Positions 11,964 to 22,176 of a stretch of DNA of 64,000 nucleotides are shown one piece after another. Below the pieces are notes generated by a model, which saw nothing but the letters and a program-made list of their open reading frames with translations, made no database searches and was not told the origin of the DNA. The DNA comes from Ashinkailepas kermadecensis. Its lineage: Eukaryota > Arthropoda > Thecostraca > Neolepadidae. The position numbers and the translations under genes were made by a program. The stretch covers positions 278,754-342,753 of the forward strand of contig JAOTOM010004573.1 in NCBI GenBank assembly GCA_034440615.1. The letters run 5' to 3'. Each line of letters starts with the position of its first letter. Within the stretch, counting starts at the first letter, position 1.

Positions 11964-12929
11964 GCATTAAGTTTGCCTGTATATCATCACAGGTAGGTAT
12001 CAAACATGCAGGTTTACATTCTTCGGTATCACAAATCACAACACCCAATGGCTTTGTCTCATTTGGTATCCAACTTAGTTAATTCGCCAGCATGTCTGGT
12101 TCAGCCTTGGTACATGTTTCACTCGCAGGCTACCTGATCCATCACACAGTGTTTAATCCACAGGTTTTGTCTGGCCGGCCCAGAGGACAATAAGCGGTTT
12201 TATAGCGGATTTTGCTGTTTTGCCCGAGACCTCGCCCTCCGAGATAGAGCGAGCCGATATAAAATAATGTTAAGTAGAATACAGAAACGAATAGTGGTTC
12301 CAATCATTATACCAGTTTCAGATAGGAAATATTTCATATATATCCTCTGACGTCATCGCCATGTTAAGTCTAAATAATGGTAAGAGAATACAATGGACAA
12401 AGTACGAGACTTCTGTGGCGAGGATCGCGTTGTGCCGTTCTCTTTGAATAACTAGTTTTCATGTCGTTATATATAGGGCGATTTATTCATCTGGCATCTC
12501 GGTGCATTGCCTTCGCAAACTGTGATCATGTATGGCGACGAAAAATCCTGTAAAAAGCCATAACATACGATTTCTATTTCGATGGTGTTCTCACCCGTGC
12601 CAACGACGAAGCCACGAAGCCACGAGAGCCACGAAGTTCATCAACAGCATCACGACAACTCTTCAACAGCATCACGACAACTCTTCAGCAAGGAGGATAC
12701 CAGTTCAGTACGTGGTTCTGAACCTAAGCAGAAGCTCTGCAAGAAGTGGGCGTGGAAAATCAGGAACAAATGATGGATAGAAGAAGAACGCTAGGAGTCA
12801 CGTAGGATCCTCTAGTGGACTTTCTCACAAATGAAGTGTTTACTTTTTTAATGTTGAGTTGGCTGCTCCTCACTCTCGGGTGACACCGACATTAAGCACG
12901 TTCTATATCGAGATTACAATTTCAGGCTT
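11964..12929. other. Leader/LTR candidate between two BEL copies
   Basis: No gene. The stretch should hold the 5' leader and LTR of element 1 (minus) and the missing front of element 2 (plus). Neither LTR could be delimited. At 12,650-12,685 a 22-bp segment with CATCACGACAACTCTTCA is duplicated. Confidence 0.4.
12198..12204 (-). promoter_or_regulatory. TATA-like box upstream of BEL gag
   Basis: TATAAAA on the minus strand, about 250 bp before the gag ATG, in a place where a 5' LTR promoter would be expected. It is a single short motif and could be chance. Confidence 0.25.
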
Positions 12930-12934
12930 CAACG

Positions 12935-13725
12935 TTGGCCAGCAAGATGATTAAATCTGTCATGAACGAGGCACGACTTTACATAAAGTTCACGACGAAT
13001 TGCTCAGATTCGAGGAATGTTCTGGCCTGGCTGCACCGCACCAGCCGTCGCTACAACACCTCGGTAGCCAACCGCATCGTTGGAAGCACGATGTCACGAG
13101 GCCGGTCGACCGGCGCTGTGTGTCCACCGCTCTGAAGGCAGCTGATGTCACGAGGCCGGTCGACCGGCGCTGTGTGTCCACCGCTCTGAAGGCAGCTGAT
13201 GTCACGAGGCCGGTCGACCGGCGCTGTGTGTCCACCGCTCTGAAGGCAGCTGATGTCACGAGGCCGGTCGACCGGCGCTGTGTGTCCACTGCTCTGAAGG
13301 CAGCTGATGCCACGAGGCCAGTCGACCGGCGCTGTGTGTCCACCGCTCTGAAGGCGGCTGATGCCACGAGGCCGGTCGACCGGCGCTGTGTGTCCACCGC
13401 TCTGAAGGCAGCTGATGTCACGAGGCCGGTCGACCGGCGCTGTGTGTCCACCGCTCTGAAGGCAGCTGATGTCACGAGGCCGGTCGACCGCCGCTGTGTG
13501 TCCACCGCTCTGAAGGCAGCTGATGTCACGAGGCCGGTCGACCGGCGCTGTGTGTCCACCGCTCTGAAGGCAGCTGATGTCACGAGGCCGGTCGACCGGC
13601 GCTGTGTGTCCACCGCTCTGAAGGCAGCTGATGCAGGCACTCGCGGACATACAGGTAAAGATCTGCGACCCGAAGGATTCTGGTTACGAAGCCCAGAATT
13701 TCTTTGCAGAGGTCAAGACGAATAA
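12935..13725 (+). pseudogene. BEL/Pao RNase H C-terminal part with 18-residue expansion
   Basis: CSDSRNVLAWLHRTSRR followed by NTSVANRI (13,001-13,075) is the WSDS...VLAWL...VANR block of BEL RNase H. The next block in the family is W-x-x-V-P-T-x-x-N-P-A-D-x-x-T-R-G; here it appears as RCVSTALKAADAGTRG followed by FWLRSPEFL (13,590-13,700), in another frame, so a frameshift lies near 13,085. The 18 residues ADVTRPVDRRCVSTALKA just before DAGTRG are repeated ten times in frame (54-bp unit). An intact enzyme has the motif once. Confidence 0.8.
13090..13629 (+). repeat. 54-bp tandem repeat, 10 copies
   Basis: Exact 54-bp period over ten copies with only a few substitutions. Each contains the palindrome GCCGGTCGACCGGC (one base different in two copies). 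As 54 is a multiple of three, all frames stay open through the array on both strands. Confidence 0.97.
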
Positions 13726-14050
13726 CCTGAAAACCCTGCTGCCACAAGAACGTACTTGAAGCGACCCAGAATCGAGATAGCTGCTCGCTACGACCGTGAC
13801 CCAGTGACAAAACGCACAAGAAGCCAACCCAGACGCCCAATTTGTCCGCAGTGGACGGTGCCTGCCAGAACTGTGGTGGCTAGGCCAAGATGGGCAAACA
13901 GCACCGCGATGAGAAAAGCGGATCACTCACCACCGAATGACTCGACGAAGCTGAAGCGGTATGGATATAGCAATGCAGAACGAACAGCACCGTCACGAGC
14001 TTCGATGCCTACGACAAGGGCGACCAATTGGAAGCAAGAGCAAGATTCCC

Positions 14051-14308
14051 GGCATGTTCGTAGTGCTGCAGGATGATGTGATCTATTTGTATTCTAGTGA
14101 AGTGATCACCAGACCTGTCTACTACGACCGGATGTCAGCCCGTGCTGCTCCGCAATCACAAGTACACGGAGCTGTAATCATAAGTGGCATGTTCGTAGTG
14201 CTGCAGGATGACGTGATCTATTTGTATTCTAGTGAAGTGATCACCAGACCTGTCTACTACGACCGGATGTCAGCCCGTGCTGCTCCGCAATCACAAGTAC
14301 ACGGAGCT
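14051..14308 (+). repeat. 135-bp tandem duplication, 2 copies
   Basis: GGCATGTTCGTAGTGCTGCA starts at 14,051 and again at 14,186. The copies differ at one base in the first 70 and diverge only at the end. The unit is 45 codons and keeps a frame open across both. It lies directly before the integrase zinc-binding domain of BEL element 2. Confidence 0.95.
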
Positions 14309-14770
14309 ACTAATTCAGCACCTGCATGCACAACTTGGACACATGACTAATGATGCAATTCTGGTGAGCCTACTACAAAAGTGTTGGGTGTCGCAGACTG
14401 CAAGGACGGCTCGCTTAGCGGTGGAAGGTGCCAGGCGTGCAAGATCAGAAGAGCGCAACCGCAATCAGCTCAGATGGCGCCTCTCCCTTCAGCCCAGGTA
14501 GCCATGCCGGGAGGCGTGATGAGAGCAACTGACATGTGTTATCTCGTTTCGATAAAGAAGAAGCAGGGTCAACTACGTCAGCCACGAAGACATGAGTCGT
14601 GATCTTCAGGCGTCTAGCTGCACCAGCGGTGTACATTGAGCTCACAGAGAGTCTTGACACCGATGTAAAATTGATGCGCATTGCCAAATTCCAAGCACGG
14701 CTGGGAAGCGGAACGAGGAAATGGTCGGATAAGGGAAATAATCTTGCGTCAACTGGTCGAGTCTTATAGC
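14277..14770 (+). pseudogene. BEL/Pao integrase remnant (element 2)
   Basis: LLRNHKYTELLIQHLHAQLG gives the two histidines of the zinc-binding domain and, after a frameshift, CQACKIRRAQP gives the two cysteines, followed by MAPLPSAQVA. The core continues at 14,600-14,760 with AVYIELTESLDTD, equivalent to the family RAVHLE block, and SDKGNNL, equivalent to SDNGTNF with the second catalytic Asp kept. The first catalytic Asp and the Glu were not found. Frameshifts make it non-functional. Confidence 0.82.
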
Positions 14771-15701
14771 CTAATTTTGGAAGCCTATAAGAACTAAATC
14801 AAGCCAAAATAATGTCAACGTTTAGTTCTGAGGGAATGTGGTGGCATTTCTTTCCACTTTGTGACCAAAAAGTGGGATGTACCTGGGAACGCGCCATGCG
14901 AACCATGCGAACACATTTAAAAACGTTGTGAAGGAGCAGACTTCGCACCTTGAAGTCTTGCAAACGATGGCATGTGAAGTGTAAAATAATAAATTCGACG
15001 CATCTCTCCTGCGTTTCCATCGACTATCCCGATGATGATGTTCTCACGCCATTCCACTCCCTCATCGGTCGCACCATGCCGGCACATCCCGCGCGAGCTC
15101 GTCTCACCATGGCACATGCTACATGTACTGGTAAATGTGGCACGTGTCGGTGGATGCCTGCACAATCCGTGACGATCAATTCTGGCGGAGGTGGACAAAT
15201 GAGCATTCACCCACACTTGCGAGCAGAACCAATCGGATGAAAAGTCACGTAACATGTAAATGGATTGTGTTGTGATAATTGACGATTCCCAGCGGCCTCG
15301 CAGAGTATCGGTACCGGGCGTAGTCTGCGACAAGATCTGCTGTTCAGTCGGACTCGTGTGATGAGCCAAAGTTCAGACTGACTCGTGAGGTGAACCAGAT
15401 TTCAGACGGACTTGTGAGATGACAGATCAGACAGACCAACATTCACACAGATCATGGTGTCGGGTGTTTGTGTTCTCTCATGGTGTTGGTGTCATGGTGC
15501 TAATGTGTTCTGCTGGGTAGCTGAAGCTTAACGTCACTGAAATGTAAAAACAGATATGGCAGAGATCGCAAAATGATGGGCTTGCATGTGTCCATTTGCA
15601 TTGGCATTTGCAGTTGTGCTGATTGCTTAATTTACGTTGTAGAAATGGAGCAATTTTATCCGTCCAATATCAGCTAGATTTCGGCCTTTTGAAAGGTGCT
15701 G
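14771..15701. other. No gene; short repeats at 15,345-15,440
   Basis: No coding signal. Three imperfect copies of a unit of about 29 bp (CAGACTGACTCGTGAGGTGA-like) lie just upstream of the Gypsy 5' LTR remnant. Confidence 0.45.
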
Positions 15702-15756
15702 TGTTATGTATCTGCCGGCTGGCTGGATCACTGGTTCTGAAGATTGAGATGCAACA
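15702..15756 (+). repeat. Gypsy 5' LTR remnant
   Basis: TGTTATGTATCTGCCGGCT at the start and GGATCACTGGTTCT near the end match the 3' LTR at 19,996-20,194, but about 140 bp between these blocks are missing here. It ends in CA just before the primer-binding site. Confidence 0.7.
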
Positions 15757-15758
15757 TT

Positions 15759-15769
15759 TGGCGACGAGG
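15759..15769 (+). other. Primer-binding site candidate
   Basis: TGGCGACGAGG begins two bases after the LTR end. TGG is required to pair with the CCA end of a tRNA. The tRNA species cannot be settled from 11 bases. Confidence 0.6.
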
Positions 15770-15805
15770 ATGGTGCTTTATTTGTTGTACGCTAGCATTG
15801 AAAAG

Positions 15806-16640
15806 ATGAATCGAGCATTTGGTTCACTGGCACCGTTTGACTGCACCGAAGCTGGTAAGTGGAGTGAGTGAGAGGGCTTTTTCTCGTACTCTCTCACTGC
15901 CAATGATGCGACTGATGAGAAGCGTCAAGTTGCATTGATTTTGCATCTCGGAGGTCCTGAACTCCAGGAAGTATTTTATACAATTGCGGGTGGAGAGGTC
16001 AAAATAGAGTCCTTTGAATTAGGCTTGAAGGTCTTGAATGAATATTTCTTGCCGGAGATGAATGCCACCTTCGAATGGCATGTTTTTTCACAAAGAGGCA
16101 GAAGTCAGGCGAGTCAATCGATGTTTTTGTAACAAGATTGCAGAAACTGGCTGAGACGTGTGACTATGAGTCGATACAAAATGACATGATACGGGACCAG
16201 ATCATTGACAATTGTCAGTCATCGCTTACACTGTAGCCTTCTGAGGGAGTCAAATCTGACTCTGGAGACAGCTCTTGCGATCGCGAGAAGCATGGAGGAT
16301 GCAGACTGGCAGGGTGAGTGCATTGAGGGGGCCGCCGCAGCTCCGGTCGACATGGCCCAAGCCGACTGTTCCGGCCATCCTGCCCGGGGGAGACCTGCAG
16401 GCAGGTCGGTCCAGGCCCATGCGGACGGTGAGACGAAGTGCTTCCGTTGTGGGAGGATCAATCGTAGGGCAGATGATTGCATTGCTGCGGGCCGAATCTG
16501 TTTTGCATGCAAAAGGATGGGGCATTTCCAGAACATGTGCCGCAAGACTGCCGGTGCACAGCAGTCCAGAAGCAGAGTTCAGGTCGTGTCGTCTGAGCGC
16601 GACAGCGACGCTGAGCTAGAGGACCACATCTTCAGCCTCT
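15806..16640 (+). pseudogene. Gypsy gag remnant
   Basis: Gag forms the particle shell. It starts MNRAFGSLAPFDCTEAGKWS, a usual Gypsy gag opening, and then hits a stop. The next frame carries ILHLGGPELQEVFYTIAGGE and LNEYFLPEMN (15,935-16,130), and a third frame continues from 16,205. Two nucleic-acid-binding knuckles lie at 16,439-16,540: CFRCGRINRRADDC, in which the zinc-binding His is missing, and CFACKRMGHFQNMC, an intact C-x2-C-x4-H-x4-C. At least two frameshifts separate the pieces. Confidence 0.88.
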
Positions 16641-16669
16641 CCTTCACATCGAAGGAGGGAACTTTCCAA

Positions 16670-17060
16670 GTCCAGGTTGATCATCAAGCATGCCACGTGC
16701 TAGTTGACTCGTGCGCCACCTGTAATGGCGTGAACGAGTCCATCTTCATGTCTTTTTATCAAAGGCAAGAAATTGCTACCAAGCTGCCAAAAGATGCATG
16801 CATGTGGATCAGGAGCACCGGTACGTGTTATGCGACAGTTTAGATGTCCCCGTCTCATTTAATGACGTCACGGTAGCTGATGTATTCCATATGTTACCTG
16901 GATCGCATAGAACATTGCTGGGAAAGCAGACATCTAAAACAGTAGGACTTCCGCGAGTCGGTCTTCCGGTGAGCTCTGTTTCCACAGAGGCCCTTGCCGA
17001 CCAGTACAATACCGAGATCCCTGCTGGCCAGTACTCATCGCTATTCAAGGACATGGGAAG
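16670..17060 (+). pseudogene. Gypsy aspartic protease remnant
   Basis: HVLVDSCATCNGV has its Asp at 16,706 in the place of the D-S/T-G active-site triad, but the Gly is Cys. The rest runs in the frame of 16,798-17,064 (VPVSFNDVTVADVFHMLPGS and similar). The loss of the active-site Gly and the frame change mean no activity. Confidence 0.65.
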
Positions 17061-17873
17061 TTGAAAGGGTTTCAGCTGAAGCTGCACATCGATCCAGACG
17101 TCCAGCCCATCACACAGAAGGCACTGAGGATCTCGTCTCGCTCTAGCGGGCAGTGGAGAAGAAGCTTCAGGAGCTTCTGCAGGAGGATATCATTGCAAAG
17201 GTCAGTGGTCACACTGACAGTGGTTGCAGTGGTCACTGTGTGTGCCCCGAAGGAGAACGGGGACATTAGATTCTGTGTTGACATGAGGCGGGCCAATACC
17301 GCAGTCAAAGGGGAGCGGCACCCCATGCCCACTATTGATGATGTGCTGCATGAGATGGCCGGTGCTGCCATTTTCTCGAAGATTGACTTGGCGCAGTCGT
17401 TTCACCAAATCAAGCTCGAAGAAGGGTCCAGGCGCATCACAACGTTCGCGACACACAACGGACTGCATCACAACGTTCGCGACACACAACGGACTGCATC
17501 ACAACGTTCGCGACACACAACGGACTGCATCACAACGTTCGCGACACACAATGGACTGCATCGATATCGGCGTCTAATGTTCGACATTTCATGTGTTCCT
17601 GAAAACTACCAGATAGTCATTCAGCAGGTTCTTGCGGACTGTGACGGCGCACGTAACATTGCTGATGACATTGTCGTATTTGGCACCACGGTCGAGGAAC
17701 ATGATAGACGTCTGGATGCCGTATTGCAGCGTTTGATGCACGCTGGGCTAACACTTAGCAAGGCCAGGTGTCGCTTCCGTTTAACAGAGATGACATTCAT
17801 GGGTCACCATCTCAACGGAAAAGTGGTTGCGGTTACTACCGAGGATGTCGCGGTCGTCTTTACTGCTCGTTAG
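17061..17873 (+). pseudogene. Gypsy reverse transcriptase, nearly open, with internal expansion
   Basis: 270 open residues. LKLHIDPDVQPI opens the domain; NGDIRFCVDMRRAN, IFSKIDLAQSFHQI (catalytic Asp at residue 109), RRITTFATHNGL, RYRRLMFDISCVPENYQ and ARNIADDIVVFG (the two Asp at residues 202-203; Ile replaces the usual Tyr/Phe) follow in order, ending in FMGHHLNGK. Residues 136-166 are a 31-residue insertion produced by three extra copies of a 31-bp unit. The WVSP region before residue 60 is out of frame. The fingers are therefore damaged while the palm is readable. Confidence 0.88.
17441..17564 (+). repeat. 31-bp tandem repeat, 4 copies, inside RT
   Basis: AACGTTCGCGACACACAACG begins at 17,441, 17,472, 17,503 and 17,534. 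Three extra 31-bp copies add 93 bp, so translation passes through all three frames of the unit and returns to the original frame. Confidence 0.97.
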
Positions 17874-17982
17874 TTCAGCACTCCCGCAAATGTACGCTCG
17901 TTCCTAGGTCTGGTGAATTTTTTTTGGTCGTTTTATCCACAATGACGGCACCTCTGAGGCAGCTCACGAGGTCGAGGATTGA

Positions 17983-18540
17983 ATGGCGCTGAGATGCACC
18001 ATAGAGAGACTCCTTCATCCAGCTGAAGAAGCAGAGCTGTCTAAACAAAGAACCCTCGCCTACTTTCAGCACAACGCCGAGACTGAGCTGGTAGTTGATG
18101 CGTCACCAGTTGGACTTGGAACTGTTCTGCTACAGAGACAGACCAATGGGCTGCTACAACCAGTCAAATACGCCAGCCGAAATTTGACTGATGCTGATGG
18201 CCATTATTCGCAAACTGAGCGAGAGGTTCCCGGTGTTAAATGGGCTTGTGAACGCTTCTATGTGTGCCTGTACGGCATATATTTTGTACTGGTCACTGAC
18301 CATAAATCACTGCAAGTTATTTTCGCTGTCCTCTAAGGCACCAGCGCGTGTAGAGATGTGGATACTCCGTCTGCAGCCGTACCGCTATACCGTTCGACAT
18401 GTGCCAGGACCACGTAGCATCGCTGATTATCTCAGCAGACTGACTCAAGAAGTGGCACCATCTAAAGCGCAAAGAAGCGGTGAGAACTGCATCCGTTTTA
18501 CGTCTTTGCACGCGGTTCCAGTAGCACTAAAAAGGAAGAC
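17983..18540 (+). pseudogene. Gypsy RNase H remnant
   Basis: TLAYFQHNAETELVVDASPV, GLGTVLLQRQ, VKYASRNLTDADGHYSQTER and VLVTDHKSLQVIF supply the catalytic Asp, Glu and Asp in normal spacing. A frameshift near 18,330 moves the end of the domain to another frame, where RVEMWILRLQPYRYTVRHVP and IADYLSRL continue the family pattern. The catalytic half looks intact but is separated from RT by a stop. Confidence 0.9.
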
Positions 18541-18596
18541 CATTCAATTCAGGAAGAGACAGCACAGGACGGTGAGCTGCATGCCGTGCTGAATTT

Positions 18597-19709
18597 GCTG
18601 CCAGGAGATGAAGCCCATGACTGCCCCAGATCGTACAAATACGTCGAACACGAGCTCTGTATGTATGATGGTTTGGTGCTGCGTGGAAATAGACCTGTCA
18701 TTCCAGAAAACCTGCGCAAGCAAACTCCATAGCTTACTCATGGAGGACATCAGGGAGTCGTGCGCATAAGGCAACGCCTGCAAAGCAAGGTATACATGCA
18801 ACCAGGCTAGGCTGCCTGGTGGCCAGACATTGACCGAGACGGTGAGATGCGGATTATATCGTGTCATACTTTTCAGGTTGTATCGCCAGCAAATCCACCT
18901 GATCCAATGGCAAACAGCGAGCTGCCATCTGGACTATGGCAAGAAATCAGCCTTGATGTCTGCGGACCGTTTCCCACCGGCGAGTCTCTACTCGTAGTCA
19001 TTGATAAGTACTCGCGTTGGGTGGAGTTTGAAGTGATGCAGTTGACAACATCAAGAGTGATTATCCAACGGCTAGAAAATATTTTCACGCGACTTGGATT
19101 TCCGGTAACAATAATTACGAATAACACGAGGAAAATTCCGGAGTTCGACGCCAGGTCCTCACCGGAGTTCCAAGGGTTCTGTGATGCACGCCAGGTCCTC
19201 ACCGGAGTTCCAAGGGTTCTGTGATGCACGCCAGGTCCTCACCGGAGTTCCAAGGGTTCTGTGATGCACGCCAGATCGCACCGGACTGCGACTCCTTTGT
19301 GGCCACAGGGAAATGGACTTGCCGAACGCCAGAACCGCACTTTGCTTAAAGCGATCCGGGCTGCGGTGGTGCAACGGCGTTGCTGGCGGTGGACTCTGCA
19401 GTCATTCCTGATGGCGTACCGATCCGCTCCGCACTCTTCCACCGGAAGAGGCCCGGCGGAGCTGATCTACGGGCGACAGCCGAGGACGAAGCTGCCGGAG
19501 GTCATCGGACCGCCGTCCGCGCCTGGTCGTGCCGATGTGATGCTGTCTCGTGAGCGGAGCGGTACACGTGGGAAAAGACACGCGGACACACGGCGTCGCT
19601 CTCAGCCGCCTAGCATTTGCGTTGGTCGTAAAGTGCTCGTTCGTGTTCCAAAAGGCTCAACAAACTTACTGCAGCGCTCTTTTCCAGATAATACACCGTT
19701 ATTAACGTG
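18597..19709 (+). pseudogene. Gypsy integrase remnant
   Basis: HGGHQGVVRIRQRL (about 18,738-18,780) is the His pair of the zinc-binding domain; only one of the two later cysteines is readable (SCHTF). In the core, SLDVCGPFPTGE supplies the first Asp, IITNNTRKI has Asn in place of the second Asp, and GLAERQNRTLLKAI keeps the Glu. A 40-bp unit repeated three times splits the core. The end reads SAPHSSTGRGPAELIYGRQP, typical of Gypsy. Two stop codons lie near 18,730 and 18,810. Confidence 0.88.
19151..19270 (+). repeat. 40-bp tandem repeat, 3 copies, inside integrase
   Basis: CCAGGTCCTCACCGGAGTTC starts at 19,151, 19,191 and 19,231 with no differences seen. Two extra copies add 80 bp, which shifts the frame of the integrase core. 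Confidence 0.97.
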
Positions 19710-19995
19710 AAGGGATCCCAGCTAACTGTTAGGAGACCGGGTGACGGTAAGCTGTTCAGGCACAACAACAGTTTGTGTAAACAGTTCGTGGAGTATGACG
19801 ATGCGTCCGGTAAAGCGAGCCCCATCCCATGCACTGATGAGGCTGCCAGCCAGGCAGGCAACGGCTGTCGTACGCGCATTGGTGCGACTGGTGCGAAAGC
19901 CAGTCCGGTATGTCGTGTGTGTTTCAATGCTGCATTGCTCCGTTCTCGTCGAGAAGCTGGTTTGTGTAATGTTTTTGTGCAATGCCAAAAGAGAT

Positions 19996-20194
19996 TGTTA
20001 TGTATCTGCCGGCTCGGTTGGGTCACGGCTCGGTCGGTGATAGCCTCTGGGCAGGTGCGCGGCGATGCCGGCACGGCCGGGGTAGACCGAGGTCATGTAT
20101 TGTACGGTGCCGGCGGGTGGTGGTCCTGTGTGCGGCAAATACAGACTGTGGTAGCCGGATCACTGGTTCTCAAGATTGAGATGGAGACTTATCA
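19996..20194 (+). repeat. Gypsy 3' LTR
   Basis: It starts TGTTATGTATCTGCCGGCT just after a purine-rich AAAAGAGA (polypurine tract candidate) and ends GAGATGGAGACTTATCA. Both ends match the shorter 5' LTR. The exact right edge is uncertain, because similarity to the next LTR-like segment continues a few bases further. Confidence 0.68.
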
Positions 20195-21128
20195 GGTGTC
20201 ATGAATAATTTAATTTCTGGATGTATCTTAACCTTGAAAAGCATGTGTAGCCTGCACAATACTCAATTCAACAAATATTTTTATCTGCTTCCAACCTGTT
20301 GATTACCGTATATGTTTGATTCATGTTTTTGCATGTTATTCGATGTTCATTATGTAGGGAGGGTTGTGGCCCGGGTGGCAGGCGATAATTGGGGTGGGGG
20401 TGGTAGTGTATTGTTGCGACGGGCGTGTTTGTGCCATGTGTAGGGCGAGCACTGACAGTGAATATCACGCGCACAAGCGAAGGGGGAAAACATCCCTCTC
20501 AGATTTTGTCCGCAATAGCTACTACCGAAACGGGGCAGGGATCAGCTCTTCCGGATATATGGAAATCAGTCCTAGTGGTGAGGTTTACATGATTGAAGGA
20601 GTCCGGTGTGCGACCAATGCAGACTATCGTGACCGGATCACTGGTTCTCAATATTGAGATGGAGCGCAACAGGCGTCATGAATGATGTAACTTCCTACTA
20701 AAATGTCATACTTCACGTGAGACAGGCGCGCGACGATCATCCCTCTATCGCCAGACCAATGCACGAGGCACATTGCTACAATGGATGGCCCACAGCTCGC
20801 CACCAGGCGGTAGGGCGAGTGACAGCGGTGTCCCGATAGCATTTGTTTTTGTTTTCACTTCATCGTTGTAATTAAGTAGAATGTGAGCATAGCATGAGAT
20901 GTATCGCATGTGTATGTATTTGCTTGTTTTCCAAACTTGTCACCGCGACCAATTTTACCTAGTCTTGGAAATGTCCATAGGATGATACACCGTCGAAAAT
21001 ATAACGAATATTTTACGTGTATAATCTTGTCCTGCTTATGAATATCGTACATGAACACACAAACGACGGAAAGTGTATGGTAAGAGAGATGGGAGGTCTG
21101 CAGAATAAAGAAGTCTATGTCCGTTCCC

Positions 21129-21130
<2 letters not shown>
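20195..21130. other. No gene; contains an LTR-like fragment
   Basis: No coding signal apart from the LTR-like piece at 20,606-20,690. Confidence 0.5.
20606..20690 (+). repeat. Second LTR-end-like fragment
   Basis: GACCGGATCACTGGTTCTCA and neighbouring bases match 20,128-20,212 over about 85 bp at roughly four of five positions. It is probably the end of another LTR of the same family, or an old duplication. Confidence 0.6.
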
Positions 21131-21432
<302 letters not shown>

Positions 21433-22176
21433 CGGGTGTGAGTGTGTATACACATACATACATCATACATATAATCGCATAGGTGTTCATTTGTATATTT
21501 TTAGTGGACCTTGGCTCGTCACCAAATGTCTACTTGCCAACCGCTCCGGACACTGCAAACTTTTAGTATTATAACCTATGACTTGCCCCCTCCCACAATA
21601 ATTTTCAGATATAAACTCCATGTATATTTGTCATGAATTGACATGGCTGACAGCCTGGTAAGCTTTTTTAAGCACTTGCAATCTGAAACTGTTTCACTGC
21701 TAACTCATTTCAATGTTTTCTTTATTTTATGGGAAAAACTAAATTCCTCTAACCACCCACTACAGGCTAAAATTGGAATTGTATTCTCCCTGCAATGTTG
21801 ACATTTGGACTAGTGCTATAATTTGTCTGGTGTTTCGAAACTCGTTTGCTTCCGATTTGGCATCGGCATATGGCGAGCCTTGTGCTGTTCGGGGCTTGTG
21901 ATGAGATATCAGCTCAACCCAGCATGCGACTGACGAATACAGTAAGGATTATCGCTGCTGACTACCACCGATCCATGCTTATGGAGACGACGATGAAGAT
22001 GTTGATGTTGGCCCTGGTAACAGTAATGACGATGCTGATGATGATATTGACAATGATGTTGATGATGATATTAACAATGATGTTGATTATGATAGTCATA
22101 GTAATGATGATGATTATCATCATGATGAATCTGCCGATTATAACGGTCGTGTTGGTTTCGGTGATGGCGGCGATAA
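21433..22176. other. No gene; GAT-rich tract at 21,985-22,135
   Basis: An imperfect GATGAT/AATGAT tract of about 150 bp leads into the 34-bp satellite. An ORF of Met/Ile-rich sequence across it reflects the trinucleotide repeat. Confidence 0.55.

Larger units (their letters stand above)
12930..14770 (+). mobile_element. Decayed BEL/Pao fragment (element 2)
   Basis: A second BEL/Pao copy in the opposite orientation to element 1, keeping only the RNase H C-terminal half, the linker, and the integrase zinc-binding domain and part of the core. Gag, protease and RT were not found before it. Two internal tandem duplications (54 bp x10 and 135 bp x2) and several frameshifts have altered it. No LTRs were found. 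Confidence 0.82.
15702..20194 (+). mobile_element. Decayed Gypsy LTR retrotransposon
   Basis: Order LTR remnant, primer-binding site, gag with two CCHC knuckles, protease, RT, RNase H, integrase, LTR, as in Ty3/Gypsy. The length is near 4.5 kb. Several frameshifts and stops break gag and pol, the protease and integrase have lost catalytic residues, and two internal tandem duplications sit in RT and integrase. No env-like ORF follows the integrase. It is not capable of movement by itself. Confidence 0.9.
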
